Assembly (NCBI GenBank): GCA_009781315.1
Contig: WQYI01000002.1
Coordinates: 1-61,414 of the forward strand
Reading direction: 5' to 3'
Source: Candidatus Endomicrobium embiratermitis
GTDB taxonomy: Bacteria > Elusimicrobiota > Endomicrobiia > Endomicrobiales > Endomicrobiaceae
DNA length: 61,414 nucleotides
Position 1 is the stretch's first letter; every line of letters begins with the position of its first letter. The position numbers and the translations under genes were made by a program. Below are positions 42,648 through 51,650 of this stretch, in pieces. The notes under the pieces are model-generated. The model saw only the letters and a list, made by a program, of their open reading frames with translations, searched no databases and had not been told where the DNA came from.

Positions 42648-43918
42648 TTACGGCAATAATAATTAAAATCATTATATTTTTTGTTCTTATGGGATTTCAC
42701 GCTTTTTTTAACGGGGCGGAAACCGCGGTTACGAGTTTGTCCGTGTCTTATTTAAGAAGATATAAAGAAACGGGAGGTAAAAAAACGCGGGCCGTAATTT
42801 ATTGGGAAACGCATACGGACGAAATAATGACTACCATGGTTATAGGGATGAATTTGTCGATCGTCGGCATGGGCGTGACGGCTTCTTCCCTTGCGACCGG
42901 TATCAGCGAAGCATATGCGATTAGAAACGGCGTTGTAATCGTTCTTTTACCGGTTACCGCGATATTTTTAGCTTTGGTTTTCGGAAATATTTTTCCGAAA
43001 ACTTTTGCGCGTTATAACGCGGAAAGAATCGGAATTGCGGTTTTGCCGTCTATAATAATGTTTTCTAAATTTTTTAAACAGATCGTGGGTTTTTTATCCG
43101 GCGTGTCTAATAAAATCATAAAAATATTTTCAAAGAAAAAAGAAACTCAGTCCGTAAAAGCCGACGAAATAGATTTTTTGCTTTCAAACGAGACTACTTC
43201 GCCGCTTTCCGAGGAAGGAAGAGAACTTGTAAGCAATATAATGGATTTTTCCGAAAAGAGAGCGTCGCAGGTTATGGTTCCGCGGCAGGAAATATTCGCC
43301 GTTAACATTGAAGATAAAAAAGAAGATATAATAAATAAAATAATAGAAACCAAATTTTCGCGGGTTCCCGTTTATAAGGGTACGCTAAATCATATTATCG
43401 GCATTATATACAGCAAAGATTTGGCTATTGCGTGGCGGAATTCGGATATAATCGTAGTAGAGGATTTGATAAGGCCGGCTCATTATGTTCCGGACAGCGC
43501 CAGAGTCGATAAAGTGCTTAAAGAATTTAAAACCGGACATCACCATGTGTCTATAGTCGTTGATGAATTCGGTTCTACGGTTGGCATTCTTTCCATTGAG
43601 GATTTGCTTGAGGAAATCGTCGGCGAAGTTTGGGACGAGTACGATATGAAAGAAAAAACTATAGTCCCTTACGGGGATAACTCGTACCTGGTGCAAACCC
43701 AGGAATCCGTACTGAATTTGAATAAAGAGCTGAATATAAATATTCCGGAAGACGAAGATTATTCTACCGTAAACGGCTGGATTTTAAAGCTTTTTGACAA
43801 AATACCCGATGCGGGCGAGAAAATTAAATGGCAAAACTTTGAAATAGAAATTCAGGACGCGGACGATAAAAAAGTGAACAGAATCATATTACGGCAGGTA
43901 GGAAGTAGAAAGGAGTAG
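42644..43918 (+). CDS. CNNM/CorC-type magnesium transporter-like protein (copy 2)
   Basis: 424 residues with the full architecture: DUF21/CNNM membrane domain (FFNGAETAVTSLS near the start), CBS pair (VMVPRQEIFAVN; HHVSIVVDEFGSTVGILSIEDLLEEIVGE, quoted in part), and a C-terminal CorC/HlyC domain (DNSYLVQ to DKKVNRIILRQ). Tandem placement with a shorter paralogue suggests a heteromeric partner. The end of the gene lies inside an inverted repeat, so the last residues (GSRKE) are encoded by the palindrome. Confidence 0.92.
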   Translation: MITAIIIKIIIFFVLMGFHAFFNGAETAVTSLSVSYLRRYKETGGKKTRAVIYWETHTDEIMTTMVIGMNLSIVGMGVTASSLATGISEAYAIRNGVVIVLLPVTAIFLALVFGNIFPKTFARYNAERIGIAVLPSIIMFSKFFKQIVGFLSGVSNKIIKIFSKKKETQSVKADEIDFLLSNETTSPLSEEGRELVSNIMDFSEKRASQVMVPRQEIFAVNIEDKKEDIINKIIETKFSRVPVYKGTLNHIIGIIYSKDLAIAWRNSDIIVVEDLIRPAHYVPDSARVDKVLKEFKTGHHHVSIVVDEFGSTVGILSIEDLLEEIVGEVWDEYDMKEKTIVPYGDNSYLVQTQESVLNLNKELNINIPEDEDYSTVNGWILKLFDKIPDAGEKIKWQNFEIEIQDADDKKVNRIILRQVGSRKE

Positions 43919-43962
43919 GTAGGAGGCAAAACCTCCTACTTCCTACTTTATCCCTCCTCCTT
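43897..43962. repeat. Inverted repeat overlapping the end of the second CNNM gene
   Basis: AGTAGGTAGGAGG and CCTCCTACTTCCTACT face each other across CAAAA; outer steps GGAAGTAGAAAGGAG and CTTTATCCCTCCTCC extend it. The stop codon at 43916-43918 is within the left arm. It may end transcription, but no T run follows. The same simple-sequence style is seen at 37756 and 39640. Confidence 0.75.
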
Positions 43963-43972
43963 TTGAGGTAAA

Positions 43973-44623
43973 ATGTATTACCAAATAAAAGGTCTTGTTT
44001 TAAATTCCAATACTTACGGCGAAACCGATAAAATTGCCGTGATTTATTCTTACGAGTGGGGGAAAATTCAGGCTGTTGTTCCCAGCGCGAAAAAAATCAA
44101 CGCGAAACTCGCGTCCGCGACCGAACCTCTGACCGAAAGCGAATTTATGGTTTTTCAAAGCCATACGTCAATGCGCCCTAAAATCACGGGAGCGCTAATA
44201 ATAAAAAATAATTCGGCGCTTAAAACGGATTTTAACAAAAACCTTTACGCTCTTTACGCGGCTGAAATCGCAGATAAGTTTACGCCTTTCAATATGGAAA
44301 ACGCCGAAAAATACGAGCTTATATCAAGAGTCTGGGAGTTGTTTGCCGATTGTAAATATCCTAAAAGAGTTTTAACGGCTTTTACTTTAAGATTTCTTAA
44401 ACTTTCAGGATATTCTTTAAGCGATTATATTAAAAATAATATTTCTGCCGCCGACAAACAAATTGAAAATGCCGTGGTAAAGCTTTCGCGCTGTTCCGGC
44501 AGCGACGCGGATAATCTATCTGATTTTGACGATAATAAAACGTGGAATTATGTCGAAGGCTATTTGACAAATTACATAAAACGCCCATCGGTGAGCGTGT
44601 TTATGAGGAAAGTTAATCTTTAA
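43973..44623 (+). CDS. recO: DNA repair protein RecO
   Basis: 216 residues, slightly short for the family (about 240). The N-terminal OB-fold (KGLVLNSNTYGETDKIAVIYS, in part; GKIQAVVPSAKK) and helical domain with LRFLKLSGY are typical; the zinc cysteine cluster of many RecO proteins is absent, as in a number of homologues. It loads RecA on single-stranded DNA with RecR in gap repair and recombination. GAGG precedes the ATG. Confidence 0.88.
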   Translation: MYYQIKGLVLNSNTYGETDKIAVIYSYEWGKIQAVVPSAKKINAKLASATEPLTESEFMVFQSHTSMRPKITGALIIKNNSALKTDFNKNLYALYAAEIADKFTPFNMENAEKYELISRVWELFADCKYPKRVLTAFTLRFLKLSGYSLSDYIKNNISAADKQIENAVVKLSRCSGSDADNLSDFDDNKTWNYVEGYLTNYIKRPSVSVFMRKVNL

Positions 44624-44674
44624 TTTGATAAAATAAATAAATTCGCAGACATTAATGATTGCTCTGTCGTTGCC

Positions 44675-44772
44675 GTCATTCTGAACGAAGTGAAGAATCC
44701 AGAAGCCTGTCCTGAGCGAAGCCGAAGGATTAAAGTAATGGATACGTTCGGGACTTTGTCCCTCAGTATGAC
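44675..44772. repeat. Dispersed palindromic repeat upstream of glyQ
   Basis: GTCATTCTGAACG with TGAAGAATCC, CCTGTCCTGAGC with GCCGAAGG, and CGGGACTTTGTCCC leading to AGTATGAC. It nearly fills the recO-glyQ gap; a ribosome site TGGAG follows. Confidence 0.78.
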
Positions 44773-44803
44773 AGGCAAAGATAACTAATTTTCTGGAGAA
44801 TAT

Positions 44804-45646
44804 ATGAATTTTCAAGACATTATTATGGCGCTTCATAAGTTTTGGGCGAAAAAAGGCTGTTTAATATGGCAGCCGTATGATTTGGAAAAAGGCGCGGGAA
44901 CTTTTAACCCTGCTACGTTTTTAAAAGCTTTAGGGCCAAAACCCTGGAATGTCGCATATGTCGAGCCTTCAAGGAGGCCTACCGACGGCAGATACGGCGA
45001 AAATCCTAACAGATTGCAGCATTATTACCAATATCAGGTTATCATGAAACCAGCTCCAAAAGATATACAGCAGATCTACCTTGAGAGTTTAAAAGCAATA
45101 GGACTTGATCCGAAAAAACACGATATAAGATTTGTGGAAGACGACTGGGAATCTCCGACGCTGGGCGCGTGGGGGCTTGGCTGGGAAGTCTGGATTGACG
45201 GTATGGAAGCCACGCAGTTTACGTATTTCCAGCAGGCCGGCGGCATAAATCTTAATCCTATTTCGGTTGAAATAACTTACGGGACGGAAAGGCTTGCCAT
45301 GTACGTTCAAAAGAAAAATAACGTTTACGATTTAGAGTGGACTGACGGCGTGACTTACGGAGACGTTCATCTTGAAGACGAAAAAGAATGGTCTTGCTAC
45401 AATTTTGAAAAAGCCGATACCGAGATGCTTAAAAGGCATTTTAACGATTGGGAAAAAGAAGCCCAAAAACTTGTTGCGGACAACCTGCCTCTTCCGGCTT
45501 ATGACGCGGTAATGAAATGTTCCCATTTGTTTAATTTGCTTCAGGCAAGAGGCGCGATATCGGTTTCGGAACGCGTCGCTTACGTTTTAAGGGTAAGAAC
45601 CATAGCAAAGGCTGTAGCTGAAGGATACCTGAAACTTCAGAGTTAA
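44804..45646 (+). CDS. glyQ: Glycyl-tRNA synthetase alpha subunit
   Basis: 280 residues of the class II catalytic subunit: [40 protein letters not shown] (in part), [19 protein letters not shown] and [10 protein letters not shown] are all intact. It works as an alpha2beta2 enzyme with the glyS product encoded next, charging tRNA-Gly. Presence of the two-subunit type is usual for Gram-negative bacteria. A palindrome of about 107 bp separates it from glyS. Confidence 0.98.
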   Translation: MNFQDIIMALHKFWAKKGCLIWQPYDLEKGAGTFNPATFLKALGPKPWNVAYVEPSRRPTDGRYGENPNRLQHYYQYQVIMKPAPKDIQQIYLESLKAIGLDPKKHDIRFVEDDWESPTLGAWGLGWEVWIDGMEATQFTYFQQAGGINLNPISVEITYGTERLAMYVQKKNNVYDLEWTDGVTYGDVHLEDEKEWSCYNFEKADTEMLKRHFNDWEKEAQKLVADNLPLPAYDAVMKCSHLFNLLQARGAISVSERVAYVLRVRTIAKAVAEGYLKLQS

Positions 45647-45656
45647 ATCCTTGTCT

Positions 45657-45763
45657 GTCATCCCCGAGTGTTTTTATCGGGGATCCACGTTTGTCGTTAA
45701 AAGACATAAGGAATAACGTATTATTTTTAGCAACAATGGATTCCGGGTCAAGCCCGGAATGAC
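45657..45763. repeat. Dispersed palindromic repeat between glyQ and glyS
   Basis: GTCATCCCCGA/TCGGGGATCC and GGATTCCGGG/CCCGGAATGAC, with CGTTAAAAGACATAAGG in the middle. Full-length member of the GTCAT family within an operon, so it does not block read-through, or glyS has its own promoter. Confidence 0.82.
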
Positions 45764-45805
45764 AAAAAGAGTGAGGCAATGACACATAAAAAGGAAATAA
45801 TCAAA

Positions 45806-47914
45806 ATGACTGAAAACATCAATAACGCTTTACTTGAAATAGGAACTGAAGAAATTCCGGCGTCTTATATAGAGCCGGCTTTAAAACAAATTGAGGAACT
45901 TGCGGTCAAATCTTTTAATGCCGCGGGTCTTAAATACGGCGTTATAAAAACTTACGCTACGCCCAGACGCCTTGTTTTGTTTGTCGAAAACCTTGATTCT
46001 AAAAGTCCGGATAAAACCGAGGAAATTTTGGGACCTTCCGTTCAGGCTGCAAAAGACGCAAACGGTAATTTCACTCAGGCGGCTCTTGGTTTTGCTTCAA
46101 AAAACGGGACTGTTGCGGAAAAACTTGATATAAAAAATACCGAAAAAGGCGAACGTCTTTGTTTTGTCAAAAAAACTAAAGGCGAGAAAACGGAAAAACT
46201 TCTTTTAAATATCTTTCCGGAGATAATAAAAAATATTTATTTCCCGAAAACCATGGTCTGGGAAGAAAGTGGATTTAAGTTCGCGAGGCCAGTCAGAACA
46301 ATAATAGCTTTGTATGGTAAAAAGGTTATTAAGTTTAAAATTGCGGACGTTAAGTCCGACAATTGGACAATCGGGCTGCATACTGCCGATAAAAGCAAAA
46401 TAAAAATAGATTTGCCTGAAAATTATCTTATTAAGATGAAAAACAAATGCGTTATCGCGGATCAGAATGAAAGAAAAGAAGCGATAAAAAAATCAGTTAA
46501 CGAAACCGTTAAATCCGTCGGAAGCGTTATAGAAGACGAATCTCTTGTTGACGAAATAAATTATCTTGTAGAGTATCCGACGGCGGTTTTGTGCGAATTC
46601 GATAAAAAATACCTTGATCTTCCGCCCGAAGCCCTTACCGTGTGCATTAAAAAAAGCCAGAAATGTTTTGCCGTCATAGATAAGAGCGGGAAATTTTCGA
46701 ATTATTTTATAGACGTTAAAAACGGTATTTCAAAATATCAGGAAATCGCGCGAGAGGGGTATGAAAAAGTCGTGGGCGCAAGGCTTTCCGACGCGGAATT
46801 CTTTTATAAAAATGACCTTAAAAAAGGGCTTGACGGCAATATAGAAAAATTAAAAGGAGTCGTATTTCATAAAGAAATCGGAACAATTTACGAAAAAATC
46901 GAGCGTGTGAGGGCTTTGTCTTCCTTTATAAATAAAGAGTTCGGCGTAAACATCGATGAAAAATTGCTGGACAGAGCGGTTTTGTTGTCTAAAGCGGATT
47001 TGGTAAGCGAAATGGTTTTTGAATACGGCGAACTTCAGGGCGTTATGGGAAAAATATACGCCCAGAAACTCGGAGAAAACCCGGACGTTGCAGTTTCCAT
47101 ACAGGAACATTATTACCCGTTAAGCGCCGGCGGAATTCTTCCTGAAAATAAAATCGCAGCGGTTATTTCAATCGCGGACAGGATAGATACTCTTGCCGCG
47201 AACTTCGCAATAGGCCTCGAGCCTTCCGGTTCGGCCGACCCTTACGGTTTGAGAAGAGCCGCCATAGGTTTGGTGAGAATTATAATTGAAAAATTCCCGA
47301 ATGCCGATTTAAATAAATCTTTAGAGCAGTCTTTTTTGTTAATGCCTGAAAAAGTGAAAAATAATCCTAAGTTCGGGCAGGCTAGGCAAAGGCTGGAATC
47401 TTTCCTGACACAAAGGATTGAAAGCCTTTATGAAGCGCAGAATTTTTCTTCAGACGAAGTAAAATCCGTTTCCAGTATTTTGAAAATCTTAGGACTGAAG
47501 AATATTGGCGATATTTTGCCTAAGCTTAACGCTTTAAAAACAGCGAAAACAAAAGGAGACTTTGCCGCGATATCGGAAGTTTTTAAGAGAATAAACAATA
47601 TATTGGCTCAGGCTAAAAAACAAAATATTGAAATTTCGGCGATTGTTGATGAAAACTTGCTTTCCGACGAAGCTGAAAAATCTTTATATAACGAATCAAA
47701 ATCCGTCAAGTCCGGCGTTGAAAAATATATTTCACAAAGCGAATATAACATAGTTTTTGATAAAGTTCTTGAAATAAAACCTCATATAGACGCTTTCTTT
47801 GAAAAAGTTATGGTTATGGCAGAAGACGAAAATGTTAAGAAAAACAGAATCGCGCTTTTAAATTCCGTAAAAAATATATTCGGCGGGTTTATAGATTTTT
47901 CTTTGCTGCAGTAA
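45806..47914 (+). CDS. glyS: Glycyl-tRNA synthetase beta subunit
   Basis: About 702 residues from the ATG at 45806, where an AAGGA lies about 10 nt upstream and the family N-terminus (ALLEIGTEEIPASYI) follows closely; an ATG at 45779 would add 9 residues. Typical blocks include FARPVRTIIALYG, EYPTAVLCEF, CIKKSQKCFAV, KADLVSEMVFEYGELQGVMG (one run) and SADPYGLRRAAIGLVRI. The C-terminal helical domain recognises the anticodon side of tRNA-Gly. Essential partner of GlyQ. Confidence 0.97.
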   Translation: MTENINNALLEIGTEEIPASYIEPALKQIEELAVKSFNAAGLKYGVIKTYATPRRLVLFVENLDSKSPDKTEEILGPSVQAAKDANGNFTQAALGFASKNGTVAEKLDIKNTEKGERLCFVKKTKGEKTEKLLLNIFPEIIKNIYFPKTMVWEESGFKFARPVRTIIALYGKKVIKFKIADVKSDNWTIGLHTADKSKIKIDLPENYLIKMKNKCVIADQNERKEAIKKSVNETVKSVGSVIEDESLVDEINYLVEYPTAVLCEFDKKYLDLPPEALTVCIKKSQKCFAVIDKSGKFSNYFIDVKNGISKYQEIAREGYEKVVGARLSDAEFFYKNDLKKGLDGNIEKLKGVVFHKEIGTIYEKIERVRALSSFINKEFGVNIDEKLLDRAVLLSKADLVSEMVFEYGELQGVMGKIYAQKLGENPDVAVSIQEHYYPLSAGGILPENKIAAVISIADRIDTLAANFAIGLEPSGSADPYGLRRAAIGLVRIIIEKFPNADLNKSLEQSFLLMPEKVKNNPKFGQARQRLESFLTQRIESLYEAQNFSSDEVKSVSSILKILGLKNIGDILPKLNALKTAKTKGDFAAISEVFKRINNILAQAKKQNIEISAIVDENLLSDEAEKSLYNESKSVKSGVEKYISQSEYNIVFDKVLEIKPHIDAFFEKVMVMAEDENVKKNRIALLNSVKNIFGGFIDFSLLQ

Positions 47915-47923
47915 ATCGGACTA

Positions 47924-48787
47924 TTAGTTGTGTTTTTTGCCGTAATTGTTAAAAATTCCGTCTTTGAATCCCGAAAATATGTGTTTGTATTTTCGGGATT
48001 TTTCTTTTTCAAAAAAAGTTATTTTGAAAAGTCCGCCGAGTATAGAGCCGATGAAAATTCTCAAGACGCTTAACGGATCAAAAAACAAATGTTTTTTTAG
48101 AATATAAACGCAATTGCGGGAAAGATAATATCTGCGAAGCGGGGAATAATTTCTTATCGTAAATCCGAACTTTTTTTGCGATTGTCCTATTTCGTGAATA
48201 ATATAGTTGTTTTTAGATTCTAGAATAGTAAATCCGTTTTTTCTTAACCTGAAATTAAAATCGTTGTCAACCTGGTCTATAAACAGTTTTTCTTCAAAAC
48301 CGCCTGTTTTTTGCGAGGCTGATAATTTAATAAAATTACCCGAAGTCATTGCGTGTTTTATTTTCTTAAACGGTCTTATGTTGTCATTCCTGTGAAAATT
48401 GTTGATATTTCTTTCAACATATTTTAAAGCTATAACAGCGCATTTATCTTTCTCTGTTTGTGCAAGTTTGCCGTAATCCGCAAAAAGTTCCGACACGGAG
48501 TTTTCAGGCAATTCACTGTCATGGTCTAATGTTAAAAGCCAATCTCTTTTTATATCTGCGGCATAATCTAGACCCTGATTTAACGCTTTTGCAATGCCGA
48601 AATTTTCCGGATTATAAATGATTTTCAGTTTATCATCGGTAATTTCAAGCCGTTTTAATTCGGATATTATATTTGCGTCTTCCGTGCAGTTGTCAATAAT
48701 CAATATATTATCAACCTGATTTTTTATCGAATTGTAGCATCTGAAAACTTTGTTAGAGTTGAAAGAAACTATAATAGCGCAAATCAT
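47924..48787 (-). CDS. GT2 glycosyltransferase, rhamnosyltransferase-like
   Basis: 287 residues. A GT-A fold of family GT2: AIIVSFNS at the start, IDNCTED, PENFGIAKALNQGL and the metal-binding LTLDHDSELP. The layout is that of rhamnosyltransferase-type enzymes acting in O-antigen assembly at the cytoplasmic face. Sugar and acceptor cannot be read from sequence. It overlaps the upstream FkbM gene by 4 bp and is the last gene of the minus-strand polysaccharide cluster, facing glyS tail to tail. Confidence 0.85.
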   Translation of the reverse strand: MICAIIVSFNSNKVFRCYNSIKNQVDNILIIDNCTEDANIISELKRLEITDDKLKIIYNPENFGIAKALNQGLDYAADIKRDWLLTLDHDSELPENSVSELFADYGKLAQTEKDKCAVIALKYVERNINNFHRNDNIRPFKKIKHAMTSGNFIKLSASQKTGGFEEKLFIDQVDNDFNFRLRKNGFTILESKNNYIIHEIGQSQKKFGFTIRNYSPLRRYYLSRNCVYILKKHLFFDPLSVLRIFIGSILGGLFKITFFEKEKSRKYKHIFSGFKDGIFNNYGKKHN

Positions 48788-49638
48788 ATCGTCTTCTCCG
48801 CTCTTATCAGGCCTCTTCTTAAAGAAGGCACCATCATGTAGCCTTTTGAATATTCGGTTTTGAATCCGTTGTTTTCAAAAATACGTTTTAAATCTTTTGC
48901 GTGGTTATTTCTGTGATACGCGCATACAGCTGCTTTAAATTTGTTTCTTTTAAGTATTTCCGCCGCGCCTTTTAACATCAGAACTTCCGCGCCTTCAATA
49001 TCGGCTTTTATAAAATCTAAATTTTTGTCTTTAAAGAAATCGTCAAGCGATACCGTATTTGTTCCGGTCAAGTCCGATACGTATTTTTTGACTATGAAAA
49101 CTTTTTCTTTCCACGGTTCAAAAGTCTTTTGCAAAGCTTCTATCCAGGACTCTTCGCATTCAAAAATGTAAGCTTCTTTTACTTTTTCAATATTGGATAA
49201 TGTCCAAAATGCTTCTGCAGCGCCGATTTCGGCTATGACGTCTCCCTGAGATACTTTAAACTGCCCTGTTTCGTATCTGTGAGGCGAATGCTCATCCTGT
49301 TCGATAAGTATCGAGTTATAATAGTCTGCGGATTTTTGTTTTGAAAAATTTTTAGGAAAGTATAGTTTATTGGCGCCCGCATATACGAAATACATATGAG
49401 ATTTTTCGTCAAAATGCGCGTCTATATTTTCCGATTTATAGTGTTTTATCCATTCGTACGGAAAGAGCTGAACGGGATTGTTTTTTAAAAAATCCGATAT
49501 TTCTTCAATTTCTTTGTCTTTTGAAGTTTCGGCTAAATTTTTTACGTATCGCTTCATCTGAGCGCGTATAAAATTCAGACGGGCGTCAAGTATAAATCGC
49601 GGAATGTATTTTTGCACACAGTTTTTTAATTTTTCCAA
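48784..49638 (-). CDS. FkbM-family methyltransferase
   Basis: 284 residues. The SAM-binding region (GDVIAEIGAAEAFWTL, about residues 132-147) and the family motif NLDFIKADIEGAEVLMLKGA mark an FkbM-type O-methyltransferase, common in surface-sugar clusters. The glycine motif is slightly unusual (EIGAAEA in place of the common DVGANxG). A 4 bp overlap with the glycosyltransferase downstream suggests they act on the same glycan. Confidence 0.85.
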   Translation of the reverse strand: MEKLKNCVQKYIPRFILDARLNFIRAQMKRYVKNLAETSKDKEIEEISDFLKNNPVQLFPYEWIKHYKSENIDAHFDEKSHMYFVYAGANKLYFPKNFSKQKSADYYNSILIEQDEHSPHRYETGQFKVSQGDVIAEIGAAEAFWTLSNIEKVKEAYIFECEESWIEALQKTFEPWKEKVFIVKKYVSDLTGTNTVSLDDFFKDKNLDFIKADIEGAEVLMLKGAAEILKRNKFKAAVCAYHRNNHAKDLKRIFENNGFKTEYSKGYMMVPSLRRGLIRAEKTI

Positions 49639-49653
49639 GATTTGTCTCCGCTT

Positions 49654-50586
49654 TTACGCTGTTTTTTCAAAAAAATCTTTTACTTTCGTATCTTTTTCAA
49701 GGATGTTATATTTTTTTATTTCGTCTTTACAAAATTTTCCGACGGCTTTATCATACTCTGTGTCCAAATCCAAAGTATTATTTATATAACCGGTATAAAA
49801 ATAACGCCAATGACAGGCTATTTCTTTTCCGAGTTTTAAGTTTTTCTCCACAGCTTTTGCTCCGTCGATCATTTTTCGTTTAAAATGTTGTCTGTTTCTG
49901 ATATTAAAATGGCATATGGAAATATCCTTTGAAATATGACGAAAAGAAAAACCTTTCATAAGAACATCATGATTTCCTTCTAAAATCATTGTATAATCTT
50001 TTGCTCTGTGTATTACTTTTGGTATGGTTTTTAAAAATTGACTGTATTTTGAGAGTTTGCTTTGCCTTTCCAGCAAAGCTTCTGTTTTTTTAGGGAATGT
50101 TTTAATTATTTTATTTGAAAAATTTATATAATCGGAATCATCTTCGGGCAGCATGTTATAACTTGGTATAAAAATTTTATTTCTTGCGGTTATTGACAGT
50201 TCGTTTTTTAAATTTCCGCTTTTAGCATACCAAAACTCGTCGGCGTCGGCGTTTATAATCCAGTCGGCATTATATTTTTCTTTAGCAAGAATAATCATTC
50301 TGTGCACCCATGCCGACTGATCGTGATTTTCGCCTTTTTCTTCGATTATATCTAAAATCCAGCCTTTATCTTTATATTTTCTGAAAATCTCTAAAGTTTT
50401 ATCCGACGAGTTATTATCCGTGACTATAAAAGCGTCCACTCCCTGCGCTTTATTAAACAATATTTGCCGCTCAATTATGTCCTCTTCATTTTTTGCAAGT
50501 ATTGTCATAATAAGCCTGGGATTTGCTATAGGGGCATAATGTTTATAATGTAATATTTGTTTGAATTTTGAATATAATTTTGTCAT
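49654..50586 (-). CDS. GT2-like glycosyltransferase (Glyco_tranf_2_4 type)
   Basis: 310 residues. The start LIMTILAKNEEDIIERQI and the DxD-like INADADEFW (about 120) fit the group of GT2-related transferases usually labelled Glyco_tranf_2_4. C-terminal HFNIRNRQHFKRK is also typical. Acceptor unknown. It is divergently transcribed from the next GT2 gene, sharing an 86 bp upstream region. Confidence 0.83.
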   Translation of the reverse strand: MTKLYSKFKQILHYKHYAPIANPRLIMTILAKNEEDIIERQILFNKAQGVDAFIVTDNNSSDKTLEIFRKYKDKGWILDIIEEKGENHDQSAWVHRMIILAKEKYNADWIINADADEFWYAKSGNLKNELSITARNKIFIPSYNMLPEDDSDYINFSNKIIKTFPKKTEALLERQSKLSKYSQFLKTIPKVIHRAKDYTMILEGNHDVLMKGFSFRHISKDISICHFNIRNRQHFKRKMIDGAKAVEKNLKLGKEIACHWRYFYTGYINNTLDLDTEYDKAVGKFCKDEIKKYNILEKDTKVKDFFEKTA

Positions 50587-50672
50587 AGTTAATTCCGTTC
50601 TTTTGTGTTGATTTTATCAATTTAGTAGAATTTAGACAATAAAATCAGACTGTTGAAAGAAAGGAAAGTATT

Positions 50673-51650
50673 ATGATTTCTATAATAATACCGGTTCATA
50701 ATTCGGAAAAATATTTAAGATATTGCCTTGACAGCGTTGCAGGGCAGACGTTTCGGGATTTTGAATGCATCTGCGTTATAGACAGCGAAGGGGATAATTC
50801 CCTGGAAATACTCAAAGAATACGCCTCCAAAGATTTTCGCTTTATAATTATTAAAAAAACCGCGGGAACAATAAATGACAACCGTAATGCCGGTCTGGAA
50901 AACGCTAAAGGCGAATATGTTTATTTTCTTGACAGCGATGATTATATCTCTCCCGATTACATTGAAGGGTTTTATAAGGTTGCTGCGGAAACAAACGCTT
51001 CGGTTGTGATTAACCCTAACATTACGCTTTTATATACGAATGTTCGTAAACAAATGCCTCAAAACTTATATAAAGAAAAAGAATATTTTGTTACTCCTCA
51101 AAATATATCCGAAGTGTTAAAAAATGTTTATCTTTGGAATAAACTTTTCAAATCGGAATTATTAAAAAAGATAAATGTTAAGTTCCCTGATATTATAATT
51201 TCAGAAGACTTATATTTTTGCTGGTGCGTTATGCCGTTTGCAGGTAAAATCGCGGTTAATTATGAAGGACAATATTTTTACAGACAGTCGTCCTCTCAGG
51301 TTAGTAGAGGTTTAACCGGTAAAACTCCGGAATTTTTTATAAATGCATACAATTTGGTTAAGGATTTTTACAGGGAAAATAAATTGGAAGACAATTGGCA
51401 AGTGCCGGTTTACTGTCTTTATTATCAGTTACGCTATAATTTTAACGCTAAAACTTTCTTATCGGATTATGAAAAAATTAAAGTTGCGATAGACGATACC
51501 GTAATGCATAACGCGCTTTTGTCTAAACCGGAAAAAATTTTTATAAAAAGAGTAAACAAAGGAATTTTGTATTGCTTTTTAACGGTATGCGTGAAAATAG
51601 TCGTAATAAAGCTTATAAAATCCGTTGCGCGGCCGTTTTTATTAAGGTAA
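50673..51650 (+). CDS. GT2 family glycosyltransferase
   Basis: 325 residues, starting ISIIIPVHNSEKYLRYCLDS with AAGGAAA upstream. Canonical GT2 features follow: VIDSEGD, NAGLENAKGEYVYFLDSDDYI (in part) and an ED motif in IISEDLYFCW. C-terminal basic/hydrophobic helix probably binds the membrane. It is the only plus-strand gene of the polysaccharide cluster and overlaps the flippase tail to tail by 9 bp, which suggests separate regulation or a later insertion. Confidence 0.9.
   Translation: MISIIIPVHNSEKYLRYCLDSVAGQTFRDFECICVIDSEGDNSLEILKEYASKDFRFIIIKKTAGTINDNRNAGLENAKGEYVYFLDSDDYISPDYIEGFYKVAAETNASVVINPNITLLYTNVRKQMPQNLYKEKEYFVTPQNISEVLKNVYLWNKLFKSELLKKINVKFPDIIISEDLYFCWCVMPFAGKIAVNYEGQYFYRQSSSQVSRGLTGKTPEFFINAYNLVKDFYRENKLEDNWQVPVYCLYYQLRYNFNAKTFLSDYEKIKVAIDDTVMHNALLSKPEKIFIKRVNKGILYCFLTVCVKIVVIKLIKSVARPFLLR

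Noticed and set aside
44624-44803. Small protein gene in the recO-glyQ gap
   Set aside because: The translated frames there derive from a palindromic repeat also seen elsewhere in non-coding positions.
50673-51650. Plus-strand GT2 gene as a horizontally inserted mobile cargo
   Set aside because: No insertion-sequence ends, transposase, tRNA or direct repeats flank it; opposite orientation alone is not enough.
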